Of a stretch of DNA of 64,000 nt, positions 31,884-43,230 are shown piece after piece. The notes beneath the pieces were generated by a model. The model saw only the letters and a program-made list of their open reading frames with translations, was not told the origin of the DNA and searched no databases. Position numbers and translations under genes: made by a program. The stretch is from Pollenia angustigena (lineage: Eukaryota; Arthropoda; Insecta; Diptera; Polleniidae). The stretch is taken from assembly GCA_930367215.1 (NCBI GenBank), contig OV884056.1, positions 94,763,285 through 94,827,284 on the forward strand, in the 5' to 3' direction. Each line of letters opens with the position of its first letter. The first letter of the stretch is position 1.

Positions 31884-32269
31884 TTTGTTTTTTATTTAAA
31901 ATTCAGTGAAATTAAAGACAATTTTAAAAATGATTAACTTTTTCTTTGCAAAATCTTTTGATTTTTCTTTAACCAACTATACAACTGCCAAATTAATCAA
32001 TATACGGAACCATATACAACCGACTCAGTTGCCAATTGAATTGAAACATGTATGGGGTGCTTTACAAATTTTTAACGGGAACAAAATATATCATTTTTTT
32101 GGGGGATTCTAGCTTTGTGAAGTAAAATTCTCTAGGTGAAAAAAAATAATAAGACATTTTAAGTTTAAATCTAAATTACATATTGAAAATAAACCAGTGT
32201 TCAAAAATGCTTGACTATTTTTAATGCTTTTGTAATTGCTTAACTTAACTTAAGAAAAAAAACACAGTA

Positions 32270-33091
32270 AAAGCAAAAAGCAAAAGCAGAAAAAGTGAGA
32301 GTAACTAATGTATTTACTGTCACTATGTGTATGTTCTCAGCTTAAAGTTTAAACATTCAGTCAAGCAACCACTAAAAAAATGCTGTTGCTGTAAGTAATA
32401 TGTTTTTGTTTTTTTTTTATGTAGTTGCTTGGCTGGCTGTTTAACATTTTTTTGACTTGATCGCTGTTGCTTGCTGTTGCAGAAATTTGTTTTGAAAAAA
32501 TCTTTGACGGTAAGAACTAAGAATTGTGGCGCCGCGTGTAAATCGAAGAATAATTGAAAAATATTTTTATTTTGATAATGACCAAGCTATGTGTAAAATT
32601 TGCTCACATACATACATACATATGTTTAAAAGTGATAGAGCTTTTAATCTAACATGTGAAGTTTTATTTATTTTCATATGTACATATGTAGGTATGTATT
32701 TTCGTATTTATTGAGAAAACATACTAAAAACATTAAAGAAATAGGTACCTAAAAATATGGTTTTGCGTAACTCACTAAACAAAAGAACAAAAATTAGTTT
32801 TTTCGCAAAAAAAAAAAAAACATCCAACCGTAATGATCTTTAAACATTATTTCTGCAAAAATACTAAGAAATTCAAAATATATGTACCTATGAAGTGCCA
32901 GCCAGCAACAGCAAAGAAGTTAACTTGCTGACTTTAAGCGCATGAAAAGCCAAAAAAAAACTTGAACAAAATTTATTACTTACTTAAGTTGTTGCGTTGC
33001 TGACTGATTAAGCAAAGAACATACACATAGCGAGACTAAACAAATTATTTACTCTCTCTTTTTCTGCTTTTGCTTTTTTGCTTTTGCTTAC
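32270..33091 (+). mobile_element. hAT-like element with BED-finger remnant
   Basis: Inverted ends built of AAGCAAAAGCAG and AAAGTGAGAGTAA on the left, with TTACTCTCTCTTTTTCTGC and TTTTGCTTTTGCTT on the right. Inside, a frame from 32526 reads RRIIEKYFYFDNDQAMCKIC and then a His-containing turn, which resembles the start of a BED zinc finger as found at the N-terminus of hAT transposases. The frame then becomes noise. I found no clean duplication. Confidence 0.55.
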
Positions 33092-33407
33092 TCTCTATCA
33101 AAGTAATAAAAGGCATTGAAAAATACAGTTTTTTAATTTGCAGCAAAAAATGTAAACAAAGCAAAAATTTCGGTGCTGTTGCTATTTTAAAGCAAGCAAT
33201 TTTAACACTGAAATAAACTCTTGTTATTATTTTCTTTTCTTTTTTTTTAATTAAATGCACATTTAAATATAAAATATTTTTAATTAACTTTCTGTTGTTG
33301 TTTGAAGTGCATACGTATATATTTTTTGTTTGTTATTATTATTGCAACCACAATCTATTTTAAAAACTAAACGATTTAAAGCCGAAATAATTTTTGGTTA
33401 ATTTTCA

Positions 33408-33474
33408 TTTTATTTTATGGAATTGAAATAGTGAAACCTTATTTTATTTTATGGAATTGAAATAGTGAAACCTT
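33408..33474. repeat. 33-34-bp tandem duplication
   Basis: Two adjacent identical copies of a unit containing TTATGGAATTGAAATAGTG and ending GAAACCTTA. Confidence 0.9.
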
Positions 33475-33761
33475 AAAAAACAAAACGATAATTTAGAAAT
33501 GTATTTAAAAATCTTTAGAAATTAATCACACTTTTTGAAATCGATCGATTTTCATCACACACCTAATTACTATTATTATTTGTTTTTATATTTATATCGG
33601 ATTGTTTTAAATTAAAACAGAAATTATTAACTCAATCAATCAAAAAGAAAATTTAAATCATATTGTCCATATAATTTAAAAAGTTGCTGAAAATTATATT
33701 TTTTCTTAGAGATAAAGCTTTTAGAAACTGGGAATTATTTCCTTCCGAAGGTAACTTTATA

Positions 33762-34016
33762 TTATATTCAACATTTTTAATTTTTCGAATTTATTCTATG
33801 AGCTAAATTTCAGTTATGTATTTTATAAAGCTTTTTTGTAATAGTTCTATTCCTACAATTTTTCAGAAATGAAAATACAATATAATAGTCTGGTAGTGTA
33901 TAAAGTCATTTCTGAAAAATTGTAGGAATAGAACTATTACAAAAAAGCTTTATAAAATACATAACTGAAATTTAGCTCATAGAATAAATTCGAAAAATTA
34001 AAAATGTTGAATATAA
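33762..34016. repeat. perfect 111-bp inverted repeat with 33-base loop
   Basis: The left arm 33762-33872 and right arm 33906-34016 are exact reverse complements by eye, starting TTATATTCAACATTTTTAAT. The loop is 33873-33905. A transcript across it would form a 111-bp uninterrupted duplex. Exact identity of the arms means recent formation or strong arm-to-arm conversion. Confidence 0.92.
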
Positions 34017-34550
34017 GATAAAGCTTTTCTTTTATACACATTTATGATTTATCGGTTTTATTATAATTATTTTTGACCTTCTCCTATCCCACTTTTTATT
34101 AAACAACAATTTATTAATTACAACAAAAACGAATGTGTCTTTAAATATAAATACATATTATTTTTATTATTATTAAAATTAAATATTTTTATTACTATTA
34201 TTACTACTTATAAAAAAAACATTAAATTATCTTTTCCCTAAACAATATGTTGATCATATATAAATTTACAATTGTAATAAAACAGAAAAAATAACACATT
34301 TTGATAAAATCTTTAAATGAATTGTAAAACAATAAAACTTATTTTATTTATAATTAGAATCCATACTATGTATATTATATAATCCTTTTAAATTTATATA
34401 GTTTTTATGATCAGTTTTTAAGCAGTAAATTTTTGTAGTAAAATGTAATAAATATACACAAACAAAATATTTTTAATACATGTCTTTTACTTATTATTGC
34501 GGACAATCGAATAACCGATTATATTTGAAGATTTTCAATTAATGTAATGA

Positions 34551-35414
34551 CCAGGGAAACCAAAAATATGCAATTGCATGTTTTTCCCTGTGCGACCAAT
34601 GAAAGCAGAAACAATATATTTATCCGTTTTAGAGGTTTTTATGAATTTTGGCATCGATTTGTTAGTGCATATTTTTGCATATTTTACCGTTTGCAGCATT
34701 TTTTTGCATAATTTAGTTAAAAGAGACTTTTTGCAGCATTTTTTAGGTTTATAGCGCATATTTTGCCTTTTTAAGGCATATTTTGATATATTTTCAGCAA
34801 ATAAAATTTTTTTCGAAAATCTGTTACTTCAATTTCGACATCAACATTTAATTTTAACTCTAAAATTGTAAGACAAAGCAGGTTGTCGTTAACGATAAAT
34901 GTAATACTATTTGTATCTAGACCGATCTTTTAGTATTCCGATCGACTCAGAATCACTTTTTAAAGTTATCTAAAGATGTCCATCCGTCCGTCTGGCTGGT
35001 TGTTTGTCCATGTTAGCCTTGTGCGCAAAGTGCAAGTTCCAATTTTGTAGGGAATTTGATTTAATATGGACAGAGTCTATGCAAATGATGAGAAGCGGTC
35101 TATAATTTCACATCCAACTTAGACTATTTATGCCTGCAAGCTATCTAATTATAATGGTACATATTTAAATTAAATTCGTCCCAAAAAAAATTTACAGCAA
35201 ATTAAACTATTTTCGAATCGGGCTTAAGCGATAATATTTTTAGGTTTTCTTTTTAAATTTTGCATTAAAATTGTTAAATAGTGTATCTTCAAATGAGCAA
35301 TTTTTAATTTTTAATGCATATTTTAAACATTTTTCAGGGCATATTTGCCAGTTTTTACTGCATATTTAATGCGCATAAAACGCGTTTTTTAGAGCATATT
35401 TCTGGTTTCCCTGG
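34551..35414. mobile_element. non-autonomous DNA transposon with GCATATTT subterminal motifs
   Basis: Inverted ends CCAGGGAAACCA(A/G)AAATATGC flanked by direct TAATGA copies (34545-34550, 35415-35420). Both subterminal regions carry many GCATATTT copies (right-hand side as direct and left as direct or inverted), as transposase-binding arrays do. The centre (about 34912-35110) is a fragment of a dispersed calyptrate repeat. No transposase frame. The 6-bp duplication does not point to one superfamily. Confidence 0.8.
34912..35110 (+). repeat. dispersed fly repeat fragment
   Basis: Contains ATTCCGATCGACTCAGAATC and GTCCATGTTAGCCTTGTGCG, shared in order with 46915-47040 and, inverted, with 35975-36060. 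It is nested inside the 34551-35414 transposon. Confidence 0.7.
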
Positions 35415-35692
35415 TAATGATTCTAGTGGTGTTGCCCATCAAGGCTGGCATAAAACATAAGAAATCAGGATTCCAAGAGAATTTTTGCATTCGACTGTGC
35501 GAAATTCGAAACGATTTTTAAATTTTCAGTATTATACATCACTGTTGGGATCTGACAATTCTTAAATTGTACCGTCTCAATGGCATAATTGTACCAAATT
35601 GACATAAATTGTACCATAATTTCGCTATAAAATTAAACAGCATGCATAGAAAGAATTTAAAACACATTTTTATTTATTCAAAACAAAAACAA

Positions 35693-36142
35693 AACAAGTA
35701 AGAAATTTAAGTCCGTCAACCCCGAGCATTTTATACTCTACACCACGGTATATACAGACAATTTTTCGAGAGTGAAACTCATAGGCAATCATGGACCCGC
35801 CGGAACAAAATTAAATATTATCTAAATAAGTAACAGGATGGTTTATATGCAATAACACTATTCCGGAAAGAAGTTTGTATGGGGACATGTGAAATTATAG
35901 AGTGATTCTCACCATTTTTAGTAGGCTTTGTCCTTATGAATTGAAAACTATGTTCAAAATTTCATCGAATTAACTTTAACATTGCGACCTGTACTTTACG
36001 CACAAGGTTACATGGAAAGACAACCAGCCAGCCAGTCGGACGGAGGGACATCGTTAAATCGACTAAGAAAGTATTATTTTGTAGTGTTACACACATCAGC
36101 ACAATGACATAATATCCTCTCCACTATTGTGATGTGGGTATA
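35693..36142 (-). repeat. dispersed fly repeat, inverted copy
   Basis: Starts AACAAGTAAGAAATTTAAGT and contains CATTTTATACTCTACACCAC, the inverse of the GGTATCATATGGTCGGGCTT...TTTCTTGCTTGTT end seen at 47340-47396. It also contains the inverted GTGCGTAAAGTACAGGTCGC block, and ends near GATGTGGGTATACAAATTAA. It is one of at least six partial copies in the window. Confidence 0.7.
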
Positions 36143-36210
36143 CAAATTAAGAAGAAGCAAAAATTTGTCTATTTCTCTTTTTTCTTAAAGGCAGACAAAA
36201 ATGTAGACTA

Positions 36211-37222
36211 GGGTGGTTACAAGAAATCAATGTTGGATTTTCCATCGGCGCAACCCCCTAATATGTGCCAAAAGCATAAAAAATGCGATTGACAAAGTTT
36301 CAGTTTCAGCTTAAACTTTGTCAATCGGATTTTCTAAAATATTGGCATATAGAGTGGTCCACCAAAAGATAGCCCCCAAAAAAAATTTAACATATCTTGT
36401 AACGAACCTAATAGGGTGGTTACCAGAAATCAATGCTGGATTTTCCGTCGAGGCACACCCCTAATATGTGCCAATAGAATAGAAAATTCGATTGACGAAG
36501 TTTCAGCCCAATCGGATAACGCTAACATGTGTCTCATTGAGCATTAATTAAGAAAAACAGCGATTTTTGACTAAAATTCGTATTTTTTTATCTTTATAAC
36601 CGAAACTATTCATTCTAGGAACCTGTGTCGAGTCTAGTTTTATAGGAAATTTTATTCTTATTAATTTTGATTTTATAGTTTTGTTCCTTATACCAATAGA
36701 TAAAGAGATATTTAGCATTACTTAAGGACAAAGAAATACAAATTTTAGTGAAAAATCGTATTTCTTTGTCCTTATTTAATGCTAAATCGACTAAAGTGGC
36801 GATTTGGAGACACTCAATCCTAGGCTTATACATGGATACGAGTACATATACTTATGTTGGTATGTACTTTATATGTAAGTATAATATCCGAACATTTATT
36901 AACAATAATACAAATTTTGGCAGTTCTGGTCACGATTGTTATTTAAAATTTTATTATTTTGCATTTTGGTATTTCCACAGAAATATCTACTTTTTGTCAC
37001 GTAACGTCACCAATCATTTTTAATTGTTTCTCAAAGAATAATGAAAATATTATTTACTTTTTTGCATTTGGGTGTAGAGCGCAACTAGGTTTTCATTTAG
37101 TGAAAGAGAGTAAAAATTTTAACAACGTCGTTCTAAAATACAAGAATAATTGCTAGGTGATTATACGACGTGTGAGAAATTTTACAAGCACACTACTAAA
37201 AACAAGTCGTCTTAAACCACCC
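36211..37222. mobile_element. element with GGGTGGTT ends and TA flanks
   Basis: The ends GGGTGGTTAC and TTAAACCACCC are short inverted repeats flanked by TA on both sides, fitting a Tc1/mariner-type insertion. Internally, 36211-36330 is repeated at 36415-36540 (shared AGAAATCAATG(T/C)TGGATTTT and CCTAATATGTGCCAA). No transposase. Short ends make the call moderate. Confidence 0.5.
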
Positions 37223-37319
37223 TAATCGTGTATGTTTACGCCGGTTATAAGCATTTATAAAAAGTTTGCTATCTAAAAAGTCTAAATTATTCTGTGGTTA
37301 CGAATAGAATTTAATGGTT

Positions 37320-37670
37320 ATTGTTCTGTTAGGGCTTTTATGAGTAATTGGGACAATACCATACCGGACTTCTGCAAGTTATGCGAGGATTCTTAGGAGC
37401 TAGGATGCAGGGTCTCAGGCAAAAATGGATAGGAGATAGATTTCACGACGAACTGGGGTCTGGATGTAATTCAGTCGATTTACTGGGGTTTGTCAGTGAA
37501 ATAGAACGGCTGTTTCTGATGAGGGGACTGTAGAGGTAGTTTTTGTTCTGTATAGTATCTGTTATATTTCTTTTCTCTTTTTCTTCTATATAGGAGGGTT
37601 TCACAATGGACCGTATGGGTCTCCGAGTGGAGGTGTGCCCTTGGGCGTATAACCCTTCCTAACCTAACCT
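37320..37670 (+). mobile_element. possible non-LTR retrotransposon 3' end
   Basis: A frame from 37348 to 37533 ends LGFVSEIERLFLMRGL before a short untranslated stretch and CCTAACCTAACCTAAAATTA at 37659-37678. Several fly LINEs end in such TAACCTAACC runs. The peptide does not let me name a clade. Confidence 0.35.
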
Positions 37671-37921
37671 AAAATTAGATTTTTCTTCCCTTTATTTATT
37701 AATGGATTTCAACAAACCAGGTAAGTACTTTGTATTCACCGAACAACTTGAATTTTTTATAAAAATTACTTGAAAACAAAATCAACGATAATAATGCGTT
37801 ATAGGCAGGGCAAGTTTAAAATGGCTCGAAAAATGGTTAAAATTGGCTGGCAAAATGGCACGAAAAAGTAAAGTTGAAAATTCCTACTGTCTTGTCAGTA
37901 CTGTTAAATGTAAACGCTTTG

Positions 37922-38030
37922 TGCCGGTTCACACACATCAAGTTTGACTCGTCAAGTCTTGAGCTTTAAGGAGAGAAGGGAAAATAGAATCTCATTTCTT
38001 TTCCCCTCTCTCCTAAAAACTCAAATAGGA
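37922..38030. repeat. partial copy of the palindromic MITE at 53030
   Basis: Shares GTGCCGGTTCACACA, AAGTTTGACTCGTCAAGTCT and TTTTCCCCTCTCTCCTAAAA with 53030-53172. Its right arm stops after AAACTCAA, so about 40 bp of the far end are missing. Confidence 0.85.
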
Positions 38031-38497
38031 ATAAAAACAGCGCTCTCTCAAGGCATTTCACGAGCATTACTTAAGATGGTCAAAAAAAGATGAGAGAACC
38101 ACCAATATCATCACTACTACTACTACATTTTATACTATTCACTTCAGTATATAAAGACAAACTTACAAGAGTGCGCCATAACTAGCATATGGATTTAGCA
38201 GGTTTGCATATTAAGCCGACGATAAACCATAAAAAATTATTGTGCATAAGAACTCTAATCTAAATTATATTTTGTATAGAATGGTACAGTACAGATAAGA
38301 TACAGAAACGTTCCCCTAACTGAGCCTTAATACTCAACGTTATATGGGGTGCTCTTTATTTTAAAAATTAAACATACATATCAAATTGGATCAATCGTCG
38401 ATGGTTTATCAGCATAAATCAGAGATTTTACGTACCTCCACAAAAAGGAGTCCAAAGGTGTCAATTTAATGGTATTTACTTAATGAAACAAATTTTA

Positions 38498-38935
38498 ATA
38501 CATATGGGGGATTTCATGTCAAGTGACCCAATTTTTAAATCGATGTCTTCCGATTTGTGAGAAATGACCACCAAGCTTAGTCCTATTAAATAGTAGTTTA
38601 GACACAAATTTTCAACAAGATCGGTCAAAAAGTTTCTGAGTTTTAAAAAATTAAAAATATTTTTTTTAAGAAGATTGATCAAATAGCTATCGCAGCTTAG
38701 GGACAAAATTGTCTAACACCAATAGGTTATAAGTTACATGGATGAGAAACAACACCTGTATGGACAAAATGCCAAACTTTGGCCCCCTCTAACTCAGAAA
38801 CTTTTTGACCGATCTTGTTGAAAATTTGTGTCTAAACTACTATTTAATAGGACTAAGCTTGGTGCTAATTTCACCCAAATCGGAAGACATCGATTTAAAA
38901 ATTGGGTCACTTGACATGAAATCCCCCATATACAT
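38498..38935. repeat. fold-back element 1 (about 137-bp arms)
   Basis: The left arm (about 38502-38641) and right arm (about 38792-38932) are inverted copies differing at a few bases, starting ATGGGGGATTTCATGTCAAG and ending in GATCGGTCAAAAAGTTTCTG. The unique centre is about 150 bp. Confidence 0.88.
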
Positions 38936-39381
38936 TAGGGCGGGTCGATTTGTATGGATGAAAAAAAAACTAAAAATCGTATAGCAAAAACGTAATCTAC
39001 ATAAAATTCTAAGAAAAATCTCCGAAGAAACCATGGGCCTAAAATAAAATCCTAATCCGCGCCTCTCGACTTGAACATTTTTTACTTGGGTGAAAAATTT
39101 TTTTAATGTAAAAAAAATTTTGAGTGTAAAAAAATATAAAGTCCAAAAGAACTACCTTACTAAACAATTTTATTCAAAAAATTCGATTTCTTTTTGGAAA
39201 AAACTATTTTTTCAAAAAAATAATTTTTTTTGCAACGGCGGGCATATCAATTTTCAAGTCGAGAGGCGCGGATTAGGATTTTATTTTAGACCCATGGTTT
39301 CTTTGGAGAATTTTCTTAGAAGTTTATGTAGATTACGTTTTTGCTATACGATTTTTAAAAAAAAAATCGACCCGCCCTAAT
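38936..39381. repeat. fold-back element 2 (about 135-bp arms)
   Basis: Ends TTAGGGCGGGTCG / CGACCCGCCCTAA continue inward as inverted copies through GTATAGCAAAAACGTAATCT and CCTAATCCGCGCCTCTCGAC. It directly abuts fold-back element 1. The flanks share ATACAT, but the right flank is an ATAC microsatellite, so this is not conclusive as a target duplication. Confidence 0.88.
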
Positions 39382-39480
39382 ACATATACATACATACATA
39401 CATACATAAATACATACATACATACATACATACATACATACATACATACATACATACATAAATACATACATACATACATA
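39382..39480. repeat. (ATAC)n microsatellite
   Basis: Tandem ATAC units with occasional ATAA variants, beginning exactly at the end of fold-back element 2. Confidence 0.96.
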
Positions 39481-40371
39481 TGTAGCTTATGCTATTCTCA
39501 TGTCTTATATAAGCTTTTAAGATGTATTATCTGATGTACCGTAGAGGCGCGTTTACCCTGCAAACAATTTCGATCGAAAAATAATCTAAATAGTTTCCCC
39601 ATTTAGCAAAAATCTATCGCTTCTGCTATTCAATTCTTATTGATGTAGCAACATCGTTCGGGAAGAAGTGTCCCACTATGGTAATATTTCCATCAATAAT
39701 CTACTTAGTGACTATATTTAATAACGAATTAGAGCGCTTTGGTAGTTGAATATCAATTGATTTTAGTAGTATCGCTTTTGGCTCTAAAAGGTACTCTTTT
39801 GAAGTTAATTTTTTCTAATTGTTCTTTATAACAAAAAGTGGGCCATTTTACTGTTTATCTTTTTATGTTTTTGTTAATAATATAAATATATAAATATAAA
39901 TAACTGAGCTGAAACTTTTACAAATAATTAAAAATCTACAGTACAAACAATTGCAATGGCCAATTTCACCAATTCTTTTTAAATATAAATTAATTTTTAA
40001 GTATATGTACATAGTTTTTCATATAATTTTGTTTAATTTGACACGAAAAACCTATTTTTAACATAAATTGGTATTTAAATAAATTGGTGAAATTAGCCAT
40101 TAATGTTTTAAAGTTAAAAACCTAATGTAAACAAATTTATTTAAAGAAATTTACAGAAAGTCTCAAATTTGTTCAAACACTTACCTTACAAAAGTTTCAA
40201 CAATAAATTTCAATAATAACTAGCATTTTTTTAATGCTTTGCAAAATTATTTTATAAATTTTTTTCACTAATTTTAACTAGAAAAATATAAACACTAATT
40301 TTCAACAAAAATTATTAAAAAGGCTTCGTTTTAATGTGCTAAATTCCAATTTCATACCATTGATAAACTAA
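39481..40371. other. AT-rich non-coding stretch
   Basis: No gene or repeat boundary I can support. It contains scattered TTTAAATATAAAT-like simple sequence. Confidence 0.5.
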
Positions 40372-40625
40372 AATTTATTGTTGAAGGGATTAGCTATTCT
40401 TATGCGCATTTCATTGGTTGCTTAGGCAGATCGTCAGCAAACTTCATCTAAAGATTTTAGAAAAACTAAAGACATTATACAAATAAAACTGTTAAGTGAA
40501 TTAAAATTATAAACCCCAGTTTTACCTGTAACAATATCAAAGCTTAAACAAAAACAACAACAATAAACAATGAGACATTTTTTTACAGTCCCGACTACAA
40601 TTGGTTGATTTTTGTCAACTCTAAA
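40372..40625 (-). repeat. solo copy of the TRIM-like terminal repeat
   Basis: Reverse complement of the 298-bp terminal repeat at 53299-53596, diverged by small indels. Shared phrases include TTTAGAAAAACTAAAGA, AATAAAACTGTTAA, CAATATCAAAGCTT and GGTTGCTTAGGC. A single repeat without a partner resembles a solo LTR. Confidence 0.75.
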
Positions 40626-41620
40626 TGTAGTTGTAAGTAAATTATTAAGGTCATTCAATAAACAAACAGTTACAAAAATCACTAATATCCTTTAATCTTT
40701 TTTTAGTTCACTTTTCTTGGCTTTATTATTAAATATTTACCAAATCTACCCGAAGAGTGAGTTTGGGCTGTTTTGTGCACTCATTTAATAATTTTGTATA
40801 CTAGAACGTGCGGTAACTTTTGGATCTAGCGGGGTCTTAACTTTGTGTACAATATAACTATTTAATTTTTAATATTTAAAATTTAACTTTATTTTACAAC
40901 TTTATACTATTTCACACTCACGCACCACCGATCATAATGAAATTTAAGTAAAAACTGCCATAACTTAGGAAAATTGCTTTTGTACTTGGTATTCACTTTT
41001 TTACCGCAAATCGTTGCGAAGAAGTCAAAATTACATGGGCAATGTTAGTTTTAGCTGTTTTTGCAATTAAATAACTGTTACAATTAGCCGAACAACTTTT
41101 TAAAGTGACGAAAAAGTATAATTTTTTAACTCATTATTTGATTCCAACGTATTTTGTTGGTGCTAATTTCCGCAAAATCTACTGTTTTACTACCAATTGT
41201 GACGAAGCAGTTCAAATTTAGTTGATAATCGAAAATTACACTGCCAATTGCTTGGAGGGTACTTACTCTTTTGGCAATGATTCAAACACAATGATGTATG
41301 CAGGTGATGTAAAAATGTTTATTTCATTTAACAACATACATATAAAGTAGATCAAACAAAACCTCTAGGGAATGATATTAATCACTTAAGCCCTGGTGAA
41401 CTGATGAGTCACACAAACGAGGTGACCAATTTACAGTTCCATTTTTTTAGATAATTAAGTCACTAAACGTCGCACCCCTGCATTTCAGTTAAATTTCGCC
41501 AGAAGTCATTGATAACACTGTGCTAGAATTTGACACTTTTTAAGATAAGCCAGGCACTTGACGTTTTAACCTAATTCGGGTAAGCTGAATCCAATGGTGT
41601 TAACCGTTTTTTTTTTTTTG
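40626..41620. other. non-coding stretch with a tiny RT scrap
   Basis: No intact gene. At about 41285-41335 the plus strand reads MMYAGDVKMFISFNN, matching MYADDVKIFNSFNN of the LINE fragment at 45280-45330, with the second-to-last active-site residue changed. This is debris of the same LINE family. Confidence 0.55.
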
Positions 41621-41699
41621 GCTGCAGGGGCCAAATTTAAGAATTGCATTAAACCGCCATAGTTATGTGGCTGAAATTCTTAAATTTTGCCCCTGCAGC
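41621..41699. repeat. 79-nt near-perfect hairpin
   Basis: Arms GCTGCAGGGGCCAAATTTAA and its near-exact inverse ending CCCCTGCAGC pair over about 25 bp; inner GCCA/TGGC can extend the stem, leaving a loop of under 10 nt. Size and shape are those of a pre-miRNA or a tiny MITE. Nothing in the sequence shows transcription. Confidence 0.7.
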
Positions 41700-42129
41700 G
41701 CCTAGGATGCCCTTAGACGGGTCAAATGTATGGCCAACCCAAATTTATTTTTCATCCTCATCATTTTGTGTAACATACTAGAAATATATTGAAGAAAAAA
41801 TCCCATAGCTGCCCAAGAGTCGCCCCTAATGTATGACCGACCTCAATTAAATTTTTGTCCTTAATATTTTCTCCAGACGTACTTGCTTTTTATTTCCATT
41901 TCTTAGGGGGCTCCCATACAAGTATTGCGTTTTATTTAATTAATTAAAATTTTCGTCTTTTGTAAATAAAATCAAAAGTTGTAAAAAGATTTTTATCATT
42001 AATGGCATGTTTTGTTTGCAACTTCGTTTTTTATATGTCCGGAAGCATAGCTGGATTTTATACATTTTTAACAAACAAAAATTTCAAAATGTTGTCAAAA
42101 AATTATTTGTTTTTTGCAAAAAAAAAAAC
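41700..42129. other. non-coding stretch
   Basis: No gene seen; simple AT-rich sequence before the dispersed repeat that starts near 42130. Confidence 0.5.
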
Positions 42130-43230
42130 AAGCTAGGGTGATATATTCGGCGTGCCGAATCTTTGATACCCTCCACCGACAGTTCGAATGTTTTAGGAGC
42201 AATATCTGTATGATGCCTATGTATTATTATTATTTTTATAAAAACTGTTGCGGCTTAGACAAGGCGAATTCATCCCAGGTAATCTCGGTACTACAACAAG
42301 TACAACTCGTACAAAAACCACAAGCAATTTGTTTTTGTAAAATCATTGTACAATTTCAAAAACAGAAACAAAGATAATAAAAGAGAATAAACAAAATTTT
42401 GACATCCAACAGTGATTTTAGCTAATATCAGCAGGGCTGTTAAGACCACCTGTAATAAATTCGCCTTGGGCTTAGACCTATATTAAATTACACTACGTGA
42501 CAATTTTTTGACCAAATTAATTTGACACCTAATCTTTGTGTAAAATTTTCCGCTGAATCCGAATATGAAGTCAGAATTGTCAAAAGTAGAACAGTTTTCG
42601 AGATATTCCAAAATTACCGTTGTTTGTGTTATTAAAAAAGATGATATGATATAAAAAAATTTGGGAGTTTTTTTTTTTGGCAATAACTATAACAGTAAAT
42701 AAAAAATTTTTATAAAAAAAAAAATTTTTGGAAAAAAAATTTGGGTAATTGGTGTAATTGGAGGTCATAAGTGGAGGGTATAAAAAGTTATATCATGAAA
42801 ACTAGAGCTGATAGAAACAAACTGATTACAGTTTTGAATTCAGCGTACCCAAATTAACTAGAATCAGTTGATAAATTCAAAGAAGCAAATTGAGTGTTGG
42901 CCTGTGTTGTAGACGGATCTTCACGAAATTTTACAGCGTGATTTCCAGTCGAATAAAACGAATTTTTGCAAAATCTTATATCATTCTGTGTATTGTTCCA
43001 CCATTTATGTTAGTTTTTGTAACAAACTTATCATTTTCTTTTTTAGGTGGTGGTTCCACATTTTGATTCATAGCTCTGATCCTACTGAACCGATTTTGCT
43101 GGATTTCAATCCCGAACTGCTTAGGATAACTACAAGCAATTTGACACCAAGTTATCAACAGACGGATATGGCTACATCGACTAAGAATTACTCAAGGACC
43201 CAGAATATATGTGTGTACTTTATGGGGTCT
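42130..43230 (+). repeat. dispersed fly repeat B, copy 1
   Basis: Starts AGGGTGATATATTCGG with GCCGAATCTTTGATACCCTC. It shares with 45346-46160 the later block GGTGGTTCCACATTTTGATT, CTACTGAACCGATTTTGCTG and ACTGCTTAGGATAACTACAA. Weak open frames through it are repeat-derived and not genes. Confidence 0.75.

Larger units (their letters stand above)
31205..32061. mobile_element. Harbinger-like MITE carrying two other MITEs
   Basis: Ends AGCACCCCATACATG and CATGTATGGGGTGCT are perfect inverted repeats flanked by TTA (31202-31204, 32062-32064). Subterminal CAATTCAATT(G/T) and ACTCAGTTG phrases recur at 54289-54644, so both belong to one family. Two foreign MITEs (31219-31353 and 31675-31883) sit inside. 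Confidence 0.85.
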
